DNA of 37,767 nucleotides from Prolixibacteraceae bacterium (GCA_025355875.1 JANXYV010000184.1:1-37767), one strand, 5' to 3'. Counted from the first letter of the stretch, positions 17,805 through 26,628 are shown. Notes: generated by a model from the sequence alone, not told the origin. Program-made: numbers and translations.

Positions 17805-19853
17805 TCATTTCCATAGCCGGATGATGGCCATTTCGCACATTAGAAAGAAGATAGCCAAAATGATGAAGTATTTCCAAAGCTGTTTTCCGTTGTTCAAATC
17901 CTGGAGGGTTTCGCTGAAATTTACTTCGGAGGACTGAATGACCTGAAATTGGCGGAATTCGTTTCCGGCGATTAACTTCTTCAGACCATCTTCGTTGAGG
18001 AATTCCGGAACGGATTCTTTTCTTGAAAAATTATAGGAAACAGATTGGATGGGCTGGTTCTCATTCTGTATTAAATAGTGCCCGGCTTCTTTTGGCATAT
18101 CGTCCAAAATCAGTTGTTTTTTACCCGCTCCGACCGTTCTTGCTTCGGTTAAAAATTCTTCTTTCGTTCTGACATTGACAATTTTCAGCTTGTTCTGATT
18201 TACATTTTGATTTAAGATGACTGGTTCATTATTATCAATCGAATAGGCATATTTTTGTTGCTCTCCACTATTCAGAACCATATTGTAGACAGTTGGGACA
18301 AAAAGGACATGCCTGACAAAACTGAAATTCTCTTTGTCAAGCGTAAAAGCAAAAATATACACTTTCCCTTTACCGGAAGGATGAACGCTTAATGCAGCTT
18401 TCCCGTTTCTGAATTTTAGCAAGACCGTTTCATTCTGCTGGACCCGATCAGAAAAATTCAAAAAACCCTTAATAACCGGAAGGTCCGCTTCATTTTCCTG
18501 CTTCTTAAATACATCCCGATAGATTTCGTGGTTGTAATTAATCTCTGAAATACCCATGGAAGCGGTATCTCTTGAGACGATTGTCTTTCCATTGAGTGAA
18601 CTAAGCAATGCATTGAAGTCTTCCAGGTTTGACTTTCGTCCGGGAAAAATGGCCAGTGAGCCGCCTTCATTCACAAACGAGACCAATTCATTTTTAAATC
18701 CGGAGCTAATTTTCTGATTATTAATAAGAAATATGCACTGGAAATTCTTAAGCCTTGATATTTGAACATTATTATCAGGAAACTCTTCATAAGCCGTCAG
18801 CTCATCGTCGGCAAACAAAGTTTTCAGATAATCCGGACTTGTGGACTGGAAATCGGTGATTCCAAGTGCCTGTAATTTGCCGCGTACGAAATAACTCAGA
18901 AAATAAGAGTTGTCGTAAATGATGGGATAATCATCGAGTTCGGCCTTGCATAGCTGAAGTCCTTGCGAATTATTGGTATAGTTGAGTTCGATGATTGATT
19001 GTTCCTGGCCTGCAATGTTAATATTTGAAACAGCTTTCAATGAATCGTTGATAGTCAGCCGTACCGGAATATTCTGGTATGCCTGATCGGACAAGTTTTT
19101 TATCCTGACAAAAAGCCTTTCCTGTTGCCCGATTTTCCGGCCCGGAACCTCAAACCAGCAGGAATCGATGAGCAGGTTGTTCGTTTTATCAGACATGAAT
19201 GGCAACAGATAGGTGAAAAGGGTGGTATCCGGACGGATAGCTTTCATATCTATGCCACTCTTTTGAAAGTCAGATAAAATATACAGTGTTTTTTCAGTCT
19301 TTTTGATTGAAGCAGGAATCGTTTGAAGCGCCTCATTATAGATTTCAGATAAGTTGGGCGAACGCGGGCTTTCTTTTATCAAAGCAACCTGTTGAATAAA
19401 TTGTTCCCTGTTCAGGAGGAATTGATGCTGGGGCAAAAAATCGCTGGTAAGCAGAAGGAATTGCGTACCAACACGATACGAATTGGCAATTTCGATGGCC
19501 TTTTGCCTTGCCTGTTCAAGAAGTTGTCCTTTTTCTCCCAGTGCCTTCATACTGAATGTATTATCGATATAGATAGCCACAAGCTGCCGGGCAGAATTTG
19601 ATTTACGGTTTGATAAAGGTATGAATGGCCGGCTGAATGCAAAAACCAGCGAGGCAATGGCCAGAAGACGGGTGAGCAAAATGAATAATTGTTTCAGCTT
19701 GGATTTCTTCCGAGACTCTTTTTTGATGCGCTTTAAAAGTTGAACATTGCTGAAATGGAGTATTTTATATCGTTTAAAATTAAACAGATGTATAATCAGT
19801 GGGATCGCAAGGGCCAGCAGTGCAAAAAGAAACAACGGATATAAAAAACTCAT
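17805..19853 (-). CDS. BatA-domain/vWA-like membrane protein
   Basis: A 682-residue protein. The first 80 residues are the BatA (TIGR02226-like) module: helix 1 (LYPLFLFALLALAIPLIIHLF), the conserved HFSNVQLLKRIKKESRKKSK stretch and helix 2 (LFILLTRLLAIASLVFAFSRP). A von Willebrand A-like part follows (about 88-210) with a MIDAS-like DNTFSM and LYILSDF. The central region has beta-rich periplasmic segments and a glutamine-amidotransferase-like part (LKNFQCIFLINN, FVNEGGSLAIFPG). A final membrane helix lies at about 660-680. BatA-domain proteins of Bacteroidota are linked by name to aerotolerance operons, but this longer architecture has no known function. It lies 28 bp after the transglycosylase gene and is probably co-transcribed with it. 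Confidence 0.82.
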   Translation of the reverse strand: MSFLYPLFLFALLALAIPLIIHLFNFKRYKILHFSNVQLLKRIKKESRKKSKLKQLFILLTRLLAIASLVFAFSRPFIPLSNRKSNSARQLVAIYIDNTFSMKALGEKGQLLEQARQKAIEIANSYRVGTQFLLLTSDFLPQHQFLLNREQFIQQVALIKESPRSPNLSEIYNEALQTIPASIKKTEKTLYILSDFQKSGIDMKAIRPDTTLFTYLLPFMSDKTNNLLIDSCWFEVPGRKIGQQERLFVRIKNLSDQAYQNIPVRLTINDSLKAVSNINIAGQEQSIIELNYTNNSQGLQLCKAELDDYPIIYDNSYFLSYFVRGKLQALGITDFQSTSPDYLKTLFADDELTAYEEFPDNNVQISRLKNFQCIFLINNQKISSGFKNELVSFVNEGGSLAIFPGRKSNLEDFNALLSSLNGKTIVSRDTASMGISEINYNHEIYRDVFKKQENEADLPVIKGFLNFSDRVQQNETVLLKFRNGKAALSVHPSGKGKVYIFAFTLDKENFSFVRHVLFVPTVYNMVLNSGEQQKYAYSIDNNEPVILNQNVNQNKLKIVNVRTKEEFLTEARTVGAGKKQLILDDMPKEAGHYLIQNENQPIQSVSYNFSRKESVPEFLNEDGLKKLIAGNEFRQFQVIQSSEVNFSETLQDLNNGKQLWKYFIILAIFFLMCEMAIIRLWK

Positions 19854-19881
19854 TTCGAGATTCTGGTTTTAAAAATTATCC

Positions 19882-21621
19882 TTATGCTTTCGGTAAAATT
19901 TTCAGAACCTGACCTACCTTCAAACTGTTGGCGGCCTTGATTTTATTCAGTTTCATGATATCATCGTTCGAAACTCCCGGGAATTTTTTTGCAATGGTCC
20001 AAAAATTATCGCCTTTTTGAACGGTATATAAAACAAATTCATTCATAATAATTTGTCCGTTGTTTTTTATCAAACTGGTATCTGGCTTTACAGGCCCGAT
20101 TTTTGCCAACGTTTTATCTTCGCTTCCGGATGCTTTCACTTTATCAGTCGAAACCTCAGCTTGTTTGGGTTTTACTGAACTTGCAGATATTTTTTCAGAA
20201 CCGGCATCTGGATTTTTACTGAGTGATTTCTGTTTTTCGGAAAAACTCATTTTGCATATTTTGTTGTAATAATCGGTATGACTTTCAGGAACATAAACCG
20301 CAAGTTTTTGACCAAGCTTAATATAGTTTTTGTGAATTTTATTCCAGTATCTCAGGTCCGAGGAGCGTACTCTGAACCAGGCTGCCACCTGTGCAAGATT
20401 ATCGCCTTTTTTGACGGAATAAATTACCCTTTTCCTCCCTTTGATTTCACTGGGACTCATGTAGGTGTAGTTGTCCTGTGGATTTATGATCTGATTGTTC
20501 GGAAAAAACTCTTCGCGACGGTGATCGTGAATGGTCGATTCACTTTCAAGATAAGCAGAAATCTGATCCTGCGGAAGCACCAGACTGTAACTTCTTCCCT
20601 TACTGGCCGGAATAATATCCCTGCGATACTGCGGGTTTAGGCTTCGGATTTGATCCACCGGAATTCCGATTACTTCGGAAATCTGGTTAAAATGGAGATA
20701 ATCATTGACCATCAGCGTATCAGTGATAATCGGAAAATCAGGTGATTTTGGGTAGATATTGTGACTTTGATAGAAATTCATCACATAATTTGCTGCAATA
20801 TAAGCCGGAACATATCCGCGAGTTTCTTTAGGCAGTTTGTAATATATTTTCCAGTAGTCTTTCGCATCGCCACAGCGTTTGATCGCTTTATTGACATTTC
20901 CCGGTCCGCAATTGTATGCTGCAATGACCAAATGCCAGTCCTTATACATATTGTACAAATCGCGCAGATAACGTGCGGCCGCATCAGTAGCTTTGATCGG
21001 GTCACGCCGCTCATCAACAAATGTACTGATTTCGAGTTTATACATTTTACCGGTCGAGTACATGAATTGCCAAAGGCCTACTGCACTGGCACTTGAATTG
21101 GCTCCCGGATTTAATGCCGATTCAATAATCGGCAGATATTTTAGTTCCATAGGCAGACCATATTTTGCCAATGCTTCTTCGAACATGGGAAAATAATAAT
21201 TGGCAAGTCCAAGCATAATGGCAACCTGTTTGGGTTTGCGCACAGTATACATGGTAATGAAATTCTTAACCGTATTGTTGTATGAAAGGCTCACAGCCGA
21301 CTGCATCGACTGCAGACGCTGTATGTATATCGAATCGGGAAGTGTTTGTTTTAAAGTATCGGCCTCTGCCAGTTCTGTACTATCCAGGAGGAACGCATTC
21401 TGAACATACCAGCTTTTTACCATGCTGTCCAATTTGTCCGAAAAATATTTATTCAGGTTCTCGTCCGGAATATGATAGAATTTTTCGTATCCGCTCAAGG
21501 TGTCGAGCGATGCTACATTGATTGTACATGCCATGCGAAGATTATCCTTCTTGTAACCAATGCTAAAAGAATTTAGCCCGGTTAATGCTAGTATGATCAC
21601 TGTCAGTTTTAATATCCTCAT
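19882..21621 (-). CDS. LysM membrane-bound lytic murein transglycosylase (MltD-like)
   Basis: A 579-residue envelope protein with a signal peptide (about 1-22). The SLT domain (about 140-300) has LKYLPIIESALNPGANS with the catalytic Glu, SAVGLWQFM and VIAAYNCGPGNVNKAI, all hallmarks of family 1 lytic transglycosylases. Two LysM repeats follow at about 405-450 (YSVKKGDNLAQVAAWF...) and 530-577 (YTVQKGDNFWTIAKKF...), separated by a Ser/Lys-rich linker. The enzyme cleaves peptidoglycan between MurNAc and GlcNAc to give 1,6-anhydro ends. It lies downstream of parA-parB-DUF5683, a neighbourhood I recall as common in Bacteroidota, 9 bp from DUF5683. Confidence 0.92.
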   Translation of the reverse strand: MRILKLTVIILALTGLNSFSIGYKKDNLRMACTINVASLDTLSGYEKFYHIPDENLNKYFSDKLDSMVKSWYVQNAFLLDSTELAEADTLKQTLPDSIYIQRLQSMQSAVSLSYNNTVKNFITMYTVRKPKQVAIMLGLANYYFPMFEEALAKYGLPMELKYLPIIESALNPGANSSASAVGLWQFMYSTGKMYKLEISTFVDERRDPIKATDAAARYLRDLYNMYKDWHLVIAAYNCGPGNVNKAIKRCGDAKDYWKIYYKLPKETRGYVPAYIAANYVMNFYQSHNIYPKSPDFPIITDTLMVNDYLHFNQISEVIGIPVDQIRSLNPQYRRDIIPASKGRSYSLVLPQDQISAYLESESTIHDHRREEFFPNNQIINPQDNYTYMSPSEIKGRKRVIYSVKKGDNLAQVAAWFRVRSSDLRYWNKIHKNYIKLGQKLAVYVPESHTDYYNKICKMSFSEKQKSLSKNPDAGSEKISASSVKPKQAEVSTDKVKASGSEDKTLAKIGPVKPDTSLIKNNGQIIMNEFVLYTVQKGDNFWTIAKKFPGVSNDDIMKLNKIKAANSLKVGQVLKILPKA

Positions 21622-21630
21622 AAGCTAATC

Positions 21631-22251
21631 TTAAAATGTAAAACTACACTGTATTCCTATTGCTTTTTTGTCCATGCAAATTATCGGACCCGGCGTCCAA
21701 TTCATCGTCAAATTGTCGCTGATATCGAAATTGAAAAAATGCGCATCAACGCTTGCATCAATCACATTCACTGCATAAAAAACGACAGTTCCGATGATGC
21801 ACAAATCCCGGTTCCTTCTCCATGTATCTTTTGCCCTGCTCAGATTTGATGTTAATTGGGCCGTATTTTCCGGACTGAAAAAGATCGGGTTAATATTTAA
21901 CTGCAGATACGAATTCGTAAACGGATCTGTATCGATAATGTCAGAATATGCCTTTTTGTAGGTCTGATAAACTTCGTTGTTAAAGTTAATAAAGTATCCC
22001 AAAGTAGCAAAACCTCCTAAAATAATCGGTACTTTCCAGTATTTTCGGTTATAAACCTGGCCAAGGCCGGGTAATATAGCCGAATAGATGGTCGCTTTGT
22101 GCGGCGAATGTTCGAGCTCGGGATGACTGACCCGGGTGGAATCGCTGTCTGTTTTCTGGCTATAGGCAGAAAATCCTGTTGTAAGCAACAGGATTAATAA
22201 AGAGCATTTGCCGTAAAATTCTAACCGGAATATTTTTCTTTTATTATACAT
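21631..22251 (-). CDS. DUF5683-domain membrane protein
   Basis: A 206-residue protein. An N-terminal signal or membrane helix lies at about 13-30. The DUF5683 core has HKATIYSAILPGLGQVYNRKYWKVPIIL split over about 52-77, then a hydrophobic helix (GGFATLGYFINF), a spacer, and a second helix around CIIGTVVFYAVNVIDASVDAHFF. The C-terminus has beta strands (GPIICMDKKAIGIQCSFTF) as in small outer-membrane or periplasmic proteins. The function is unknown. Its ATG overlaps the end of parB by 8 bp, so it is translationally coupled, which suggests a link to chromosome segregation or cell-wall growth. Confidence 0.85.
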   Translation of the reverse strand: MYNKRKIFRLEFYGKCSLLILLLTTGFSAYSQKTDSDSTRVSHPELEHSPHKATIYSAILPGLGQVYNRKYWKVPIILGGFATLGYFINFNNEVYQTYKKAYSDIIDTDPFTNSYLQLNINPIFFSPENTAQLTSNLSRAKDTWRRNRDLCIIGTVVFYAVNVIDASVDAHFFNFDISDNLTMNWTPGPIICMDKKAIGIQCSFTF

Positions 22252-23128
22252 CTATCTTATCAAGGATTCCCAAAATTCGTTCCAGGTCTTTGGTGGAACT
22301 AAACGGTATCGTTATTTTACCTTTGCCATTCTGATCCATTCTGAAATCAATTTTCGATTGAAAATACTTACTCAAATGACTGTATAAATCTTGATATTCA
22401 GTTGGATATTTCGGTGGTTTTACTTTTTCCACCGGATTAAAACTTGAAGTATCTTCGTTGTAATTCCGCACAATTTCTTCGACACGGCGTACTGAAAACT
22501 CATTTTTGATGATCTCGTCAAAAATCATCAACTGCATTTCAGAGTCTTTGATATTAACCAATGCTCTTGCATGACCCATGGAAATGTAACTCTCTACAAT
22601 TCCTTTTTGGATTTTTGCAGGCAGCTTCAATAACCGAAGGTAATTGGTTACAGTAGAACGTTTTTTTCCGACCCGGTCACTCAGGGTTTCCTGGGTCAGC
22701 TTACATTCGTCGATCAACCGTTGATAGCTTAACGCAATTTCTATGGCATCCAGATCTTCGCGCTGAATGTTTTCGATCAGGGCCATTTCCAGCATTCCTT
22801 CGTCGTCAGCAGTGCGAATGTATGCCGGGATGGTGGTCAGGCCGGCAAGTTTCGAGGCCCTGAACCTTCGTTCGCCGGCAATGATCTGGTACTGGCCGTC
22901 TTCAATTTTGCGAAGCGTGATGGGTTGGATAATCCCAATTTCCTTAATCGAAGCAGCCAATTCATTCAAAGCTTCTTCGTCAAATTTCGTCCGGGGCTGA
23001 AAAGGATTAGCTGAAATCTTGGAAATTTTGATTTCGTTGACTGAAGATCCAATTTCTCTTGGAGAGTAACTGTCAGCTCCATCAATCAAAGCACTCAAAC
23101 CTCTTCCTAATGCGTTCTTTTTTGCCAT
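22244..23128 (-). CDS. parB: Chromosome-partitioning protein ParB/Spo0J
   Basis: About 294 residues starting at the ATG of MAKKNALGRGLSALIDG; the frame is open two codons earlier from a TTG. The ParB N-terminal CTPase/clamp domain (about 35-125) has ISANPFQPRTKFDEEALNELAASI split by the usual motif, GQYQIIAGERRFRASKLAGL (box II, GERRFRA) and ENIQREDL (box III). A helix-turn-helix covers about 125-200 (LTQETLSDRVGKKRSTVTNYLRLL), and the C-terminal dimerisation domain is at about 240-294. ParB loads at parS and spreads as a CTP-dependent clamp. No parS-like site was found near the genes in this window. It lies 12 bp after parA. Confidence 0.95.
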   Translation of the reverse strand: MAKKNALGRGLSALIDGADSYSPREIGSSVNEIKISKISANPFQPRTKFDEEALNELAASIKEIGIIQPITLRKIEDGQYQIIAGERRFRASKLAGLTTIPAYIRTADDEGMLEMALIENIQREDLDAIEIALSYQRLIDECKLTQETLSDRVGKKRSTVTNYLRLLKLPAKIQKGIVESYISMGHARALVNIKDSEMQLMIFDEIIKNEFSVRRVEEIVRNYNEDTSSFNPVEKVKPPKYPTEYQDLYSHLSKYFQSKIDFRMDQNGKGKITIPFSSTKDLERILGILDKIDV

Positions 23129-23140
23129 AATCAAAAGGTC

Positions 23141-23941
23141 TTATTCGATAATTTTCCTTGAATTCTTAATTTTAGTCAACCCGTTATTTTGGAGAAGCTC
23201 GCGGGCAAGGTTCATGTAACTGACAGAGCCTTTTGAAGTTGCATCGTGAATGATCGAAGGTTGTCCGTAGCTGGGGGCTTCTGCCAGTTTTATATTGCGT
23301 TGAATCACTGACTCAAATACCATTTCCTGAAAATGTTTTTTGACTTCTTCCATTACCTGATTCGATAAATTCACCCTCGAATCGAACATGGTCAGCAGGA
23401 ACCCTTCAATTTCAAGTTCAGGATGCAATTTGGTTTGAATGATCTTGATCGTATTCAAAAGCTTTCCAAGGCCTTCCAACGCGAAATACTCGCATTGCAC
23501 CGGAATAATTACTGAATCAGCCGCAGTGAGCGCATTGACGGTTATCAGGCCTAATGAAGGCGAACAGTCGATAAAAATAAAATCATAGTCGTTCTTGATT
23601 TTTTCGATCACATGACGCAGGACTTTTTCGCGGTTTGGCAGGTTAAGCATCTCAATTTCAGCTCCAACAAGGTCGATGTGCGAAGGGATCAGGTCCAAAC
23701 CCGGAATTTCGGTATTTAGTATGATTTTGCGCGGATCAAGTTCGTCAACAATACATTCGTAAATGCTGGTTTTTACATTTTTTACATCAAACCCGACTCC
23801 TGAAGTAGCATTTGCCTGTGGATCGGCATCAATGATCAATACTTTATATTCTAAAACAGCCAGACTTGCTGCCAGGTTTATCGCAGTGGTGGTTTTTCCA
23901 ACCCCTCCCTTTTGGTTCGCAAGCGCAATTACTTTTCCCAT
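23141..23941 (-). CDS. parA: Chromosome-partitioning ATPase ParA/Soj
   Basis: A 266-residue protein of normal Soj length. The deviant Walker A is KGGVGKTT at residues 11-18 with the signature Lys11, the A' motif is LIIDADPQANATSG and the Walker B is FIFIDCSPSLGLIT. There is no N-terminal DNA-binding domain, so this is the chromosomal (Soj) rather than the plasmid P1 type. ATP-bound dimers bind the nucleoid and are released by ParB to move origins. The start ATG lies about 20 nt after the inferred transcription start. It leads the transcript parA-parB-DUF5683-transglycosylase-BatA, with gaps of -8 to 28 bp. Confidence 0.95.
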   Translation of the reverse strand: MGKVIALANQKGGVGKTTTAINLAASLAVLEYKVLIIDADPQANATSGVGFDVKNVKTSIYECIVDELDPRKIILNTEIPGLDLIPSHIDLVGAEIEMLNLPNREKVLRHVIEKIKNDYDFIFIDCSPSLGLITVNALTAADSVIIPVQCEYFALEGLGKLLNTIKIIQTKLHPELEIEGFLLTMFDSRVNLSNQVMEEVKKHFQEMVFESVIQRNIKLAEAPSYGQPSIIHDATSKGSVSYMNLARELLQNNGLTKIKNSRKIIE

Positions 23942-23967
23942 ACAAAAACTACTTATTGGATACGACG

Positions 23968-23975
23968 CAAAGTTA
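23968..23975 (-). promoter_or_regulatory. Probable -7 box (TAACTTTG) of the parAB operon
   Basis: On the minus strand TAACTTTG fits TAnnTTTG, 27 bp before the parA ATG. The -33 region is T-rich (TTTTTTCG) but is not a clean TTTG. Just upstream lies a palindromic stretch centred on TTAAGCTTAA (24013-24022), flanked by GCTAA and TAGC, which could be an operator. Confidence 0.5.
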
Positions 23976-24064
23976 ATATTTTAAACCTATACAGGTAGCG
24001 AAAAAATGCTAATTAAGCTTAATAGCGCTAACTATGCATGTATGGAACAGATTTTAAGTGAGAT

Positions 24065-25063
24065 TCAGATCAGCTGAATTTTTCTGGCTTCCTTCTTTAG
24101 TTGCTCTACATCAATAGGAACAACACCCAATTTTTCGCATACCAATCCACCGGCCAGATTGGAAAGTTGCGCCATAAAAGGAATCGGCATTCCAGCTGCC
24201 AGACAAAGACTTGCAGCCGCAATCACAGTATCCCCGGCTCCTGAAACGTCTGCAATATCGCGGACCTGCGAAGGATAATAGTTTTGCTTGACCCCATTGG
24301 TCAGGAAAACTCCCAATTCGGATAGGGTGATAAAAAGAAGCCCGATTTGGTTCTCTTTTTTGAAGTTCTCGGAGACCTTCTTCAATTCTTCCATATCGGT
24401 TTTTTCGATCTGTAATTTCAATCCATCCCTAAATTCTTTAAAGTTTGGCTTAAATAAATCGACCTGCTGGTAATTATTGAAATTTCGGCTCTTTGGATCG
24501 GCAGCGGTAATAATGTTTTTGGTTTTGGCCAGTGCAATCACATTTTTAATGAGTCCGGGAGTGATCAGTCCTTTGTCGTAATCCACAAAGATTACAATAT
24601 TAATATTCTTGCTATTAATGATTTGACTAATGCGATCAAAAACTGTGTTTTCAAATTCCTCATCAATTAATGCCGAAATTTCCTGATCGACCCTTGAAAT
24701 TTGCTGTCCCCCGCTGATGATCCGTGTTTTGACGGTGGTCATTCTTTTCGGATCAACGAAAATCCCGTCATTGATCAGATTATTTTCTTTCATCAAATCG
24801 GCAAAAATCCGTCCCTTTTCATCATCTCCTATGATCGAAATAAGAATAGGAGTTGCACCCAATGCCTGTATATTCAGCGATACATTGCCTGCGCCGCCTA
24901 ATCTGTTTTCCTGCTTGGTTACAGTAACAATTGGAATTGGTGCTTCGGGCGAGATTCGGTCAACTTTTCCCCACAGATAACTATCGACCATCGCATCGCC
25001 AATTATCAGTACATTTAATTCCGCGAATTTACTGAAAACCTGTTCAATATTGTCTTTGTTCAC
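24065..25063 (-). CDS. PfkB-family heptose-7-phosphate kinase (RfaE1/HldA-type)
   Basis: About 332 residues. The family motifs are GDAMVDSYLWGKVDRISPEAP split by the usual substrate loop, the first PfkB signature in RLGGAGNVSLNIQALG, and the second, DVSGAGDTVIAAASL, with the catalytic Asp. The RISPEAPIPIV stretch is typical of the kinase half of HldE, which phosphorylates D-glycero-D-manno-heptose 7-phosphate for ADP-heptose and LPS core synthesis. The nucleotidyltransferase half is absent, so this is the split RfaE1 form. The frame is open from a TTG at 25087, but that TTG is part of the -7 box (25085-25092), so the GTG at 25063 (MNKDNIEQVF) is preferred. Another sugar kinase of the family is possible. 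Confidence 0.82.
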   Translation of the reverse strand: MNKDNIEQVFSKFAELNVLIIGDAMVDSYLWGKVDRISPEAPIPIVTVTKQENRLGGAGNVSLNIQALGATPILISIIGDDEKGRIFADLMKENNLINDGIFVDPKRMTTVKTRIISGGQQISRVDQEISALIDEEFENTVFDRISQIINSKNINIVIFVDYDKGLITPGLIKNVIALAKTKNIITAADPKSRNFNNYQQVDLFKPNFKEFRDGLKLQIEKTDMEELKKVSENFKKENQIGLLFITLSELGVFLTNGVKQNYYPSQVRDIADVSGAGDTVIAAASLCLAAGMPIPFMAQLSNLAGGLVCEKLGVVPIDVEQLKKEARKIQLI

Positions 25064-25084
25064 TTCCTGGTTTTTTCGATGCGA

Positions 25085-25092
25085 CAAAAGTA
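25085..25092 (-). promoter_or_regulatory. Probable -7 box (TACTTTTG) of the heptose kinase gene
   Basis: TACTTTTG on the minus strand matches TAnnTTTG, 22 bp before the GTG at 25063. The -33 position is only T-rich. This box rules out the TTG at 25087 as translation start, because the RNA would begin downstream of it. Confidence 0.55.
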
Positions 25093-25933
25093 GTAAAATA
25101 ACCTACTTAAAAAATGTGTGTTCCTGCAAATTCAGAAAGCTTATAAAACACGAATGGGAACAATCCTTTTAGGAAAGTTCCCATTCACTTTTGGTCTACC
25201 CAAAGGTTTCCCTCAGTGCCAGACTACGGTTATTCAAGTCGGCTGTTTCATCCGGTTTCTCCAACCATTTTTCTCAGCCTTGAGCTTTCCTGAAATACCT
25301 GTTACGGAATTTCATTCCAGCCGTTCGTTCGACTCTTCCAAAGAATCGTCTTCCTGAACTAAGTTCCAATCCTGACCACCGTGTTCATTGGGTTTTTCAA
25401 ACCGATGACTGGTGAAAAACTACTTGTTATCCGAAGATCAGTTCGTTTTCAGTGTGACCCATGTCGAAACCAAGGTTTCTTTGAGTCTCCTGCCATTTTT
25501 TGAATCAACATTTAATTGAACGCTTTACGATCAGTTGTCCTGTTGATGAACCTCCACCTTGCAGTTTTGATTCAAACTTCAGCTTTTCCTGAATGCAGAT
25601 CCGAAAATCTGAATGATCGGAATTTCAATACAATTAAGTACCTAGATCCCTTTCCACTCATTCGAAGCAACTTTTTATCGCTCGTCTGATGTTTTAAAGG
25701 TAATGATTTTTGCCGACTCACGTAAATAATATTACCTATTTTGAATGAACGATGTATGATCTGCACTTATTAACAAATGTTGATAACTTTTTGTTGTGTC
25801 AATTGATTGAAATACTGTGTTGTATGATTCTGTCTGTAGTGTTATTTGGCATTATTAACAATTCGACTGATTCATTTTTGTTGTTTTGGCCAGGAATTTC
25901 ATCCAATAGGCAGATTCAACAAGTATTTGAACA
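25093..25933. other. 840-bp region without a recognisable gene; possible long non-coding RNA on the minus strand
   Basis: Only short frames are present and none has protein-like composition; stops are frequent in all six frames. On the minus strand an AACATTTG box (25774-25781) with TTG 18 bp upstream (25800-25802) could be a promoter, and a strong hairpin at 25152-25186 followed by GTGTTTT could end an RNA of about 620 nt. Between them are several small stems: CAGAT/ATCTG (25596-25611), TTCAG/CTGAA (25578-25593), GGTTT/AAACC (25391-25403), GGAAT/ATTCC (25306-25318) and an imperfect 7-bp stem near 25331-25347. Many stems of this size arise by chance, so the evidence is modest. A decayed gene is the main alternative. 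Confidence 0.4.
25152..25186 (-). terminator. Strong hairpin, possible minus-strand terminator
   Basis: GAATGGGAAC (25152-25161) and GTTCCCATTC (25177-25186) form a perfect 10-bp stem. The loop contains a further CCT/AGG pairing. On the minus strand the stem is followed by GTGTTTTATAAG, a modest T-run. It stands about 60 bp upstream of the heptose kinase promoter box, so it could insulate that gene from an RNA made across 25190-25767. Confidence 0.55.
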
Positions 25934-26602
25934 TCAGAAATTTGGCTGATTGTTTTTCAGGACAATGTTTAAACCGTTTTCAAGCCGGAATTCAGCGGTT
26001 TCAACGCCAAATTCCTTCAATGAAGCGCGAAATCCTTCGTTCATCATCTGTCCTGCCCTTAACGGAAATTCGATCAGGGCCGGAAAATTGGCTTCATTTT
26101 CAGGATGATGATAAAACTCAAGACAGGTTTCCAGCTTTGTTGAAAGATAGATTCGGCAAGCCATTGGTCTTGCATCGTATGCCGAGCACGAACCATCAAC
26201 GAGCAAAGGACAGGGTGATTTGAATTTCAGTATCTCTGATTCAGTTAAATCAGCCGTCAATTTCAGTTTCTGATCTGTTCTTCGAACGAGTTCCGAAAGT
26301 TCCTCCGGTTTAAAATTCGATTTAATCTGTTCCGAAAGAAAATGTAATTCGTATGAATTTGCAAAAACTGCCTGGTGGCAGCACCAGTGGCATCCTTTAA
26401 AACAGTCAATACCCTTGTTTTGCCTGCTGGCCAGGGCAATTATTGAATCGTTTAAACTGTCAATGCCGGCATACAACAGCTCAATGGCAGTGAACAAAGT
26501 TTTGTTGGAGAATCCCTGGCTAACAGCGGTTTGGCCAAGTCGGTAACCATCAGCATAAAAAATGCGATCATTTTCGTTGAAGTGTTTTTGTTCCGGAGGC
26601 AT
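25934..26602 (-). CDS. YkgJ-family cysteine cluster protein
   Basis: About 222 residues with eight or more conserved cysteines arranged as in the YkgJ/CxxCxxCC family (putative zinc- or iron-chelating domain): CFKGCHWCCHQAV at about residues 67-79, then CPLLVDGSCSAYDARPMACR and, 12 residues on, ETC. Family members are cytoplasmic with no settled function. The frame is open from a TTG at 26623, but that TTG lies in a -7 box (26621-26628), so the ATG at 26602 (MPPEQKHF) is used. It is transcribed divergently from the nuclease gene. Confidence 0.82.
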   Translation of the reverse strand: MPPEQKHFNENDRIFYADGYRLGQTAVSQGFSNKTLFTAIELLYAGIDSLNDSIIALASRQNKGIDCFKGCHWCCHQAVFANSYELHFLSEQIKSNFKPEELSELVRRTDQKLKLTADLTESEILKFKSPCPLLVDGSCSAYDARPMACRIYLSTKLETCLEFYHHPENEANFPALIEFPLRAGQMMNEGFRASLKEFGVETAEFRLENGLNIVLKNNQPNF

Positions 26603-26620
26603 ATTTTTGATTTTTCCAGG

Positions 26621-26628
26621 CAAAAATA
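26621..26628 (-). promoter_or_regulatory. Probable -7 box (TATTTTTG) of the YkgJ-family gene
   Basis: TATTTTTG on the minus strand fits TAnnTTTG, 19 bp before the ATG at 26602. It decides the start by excluding the in-frame TTG that forms its end. No clear -33 TTTG is seen. Confidence 0.5.

Noticed and set aside
25118-25357. Open frame of 79 codons in the large gene-free region
   Set aside because: No recognisable composition, domain or start signal, and it overlaps the strong hairpin at 25152-25186; probably chance.
25572-25766. Minus-strand frame of 64 codons beginning with GTG
   Set aside because: It is basic and aromatic-rich with no recognised motif, and starts almost at the possible transcription start; kept only as part of the possible RNA region.
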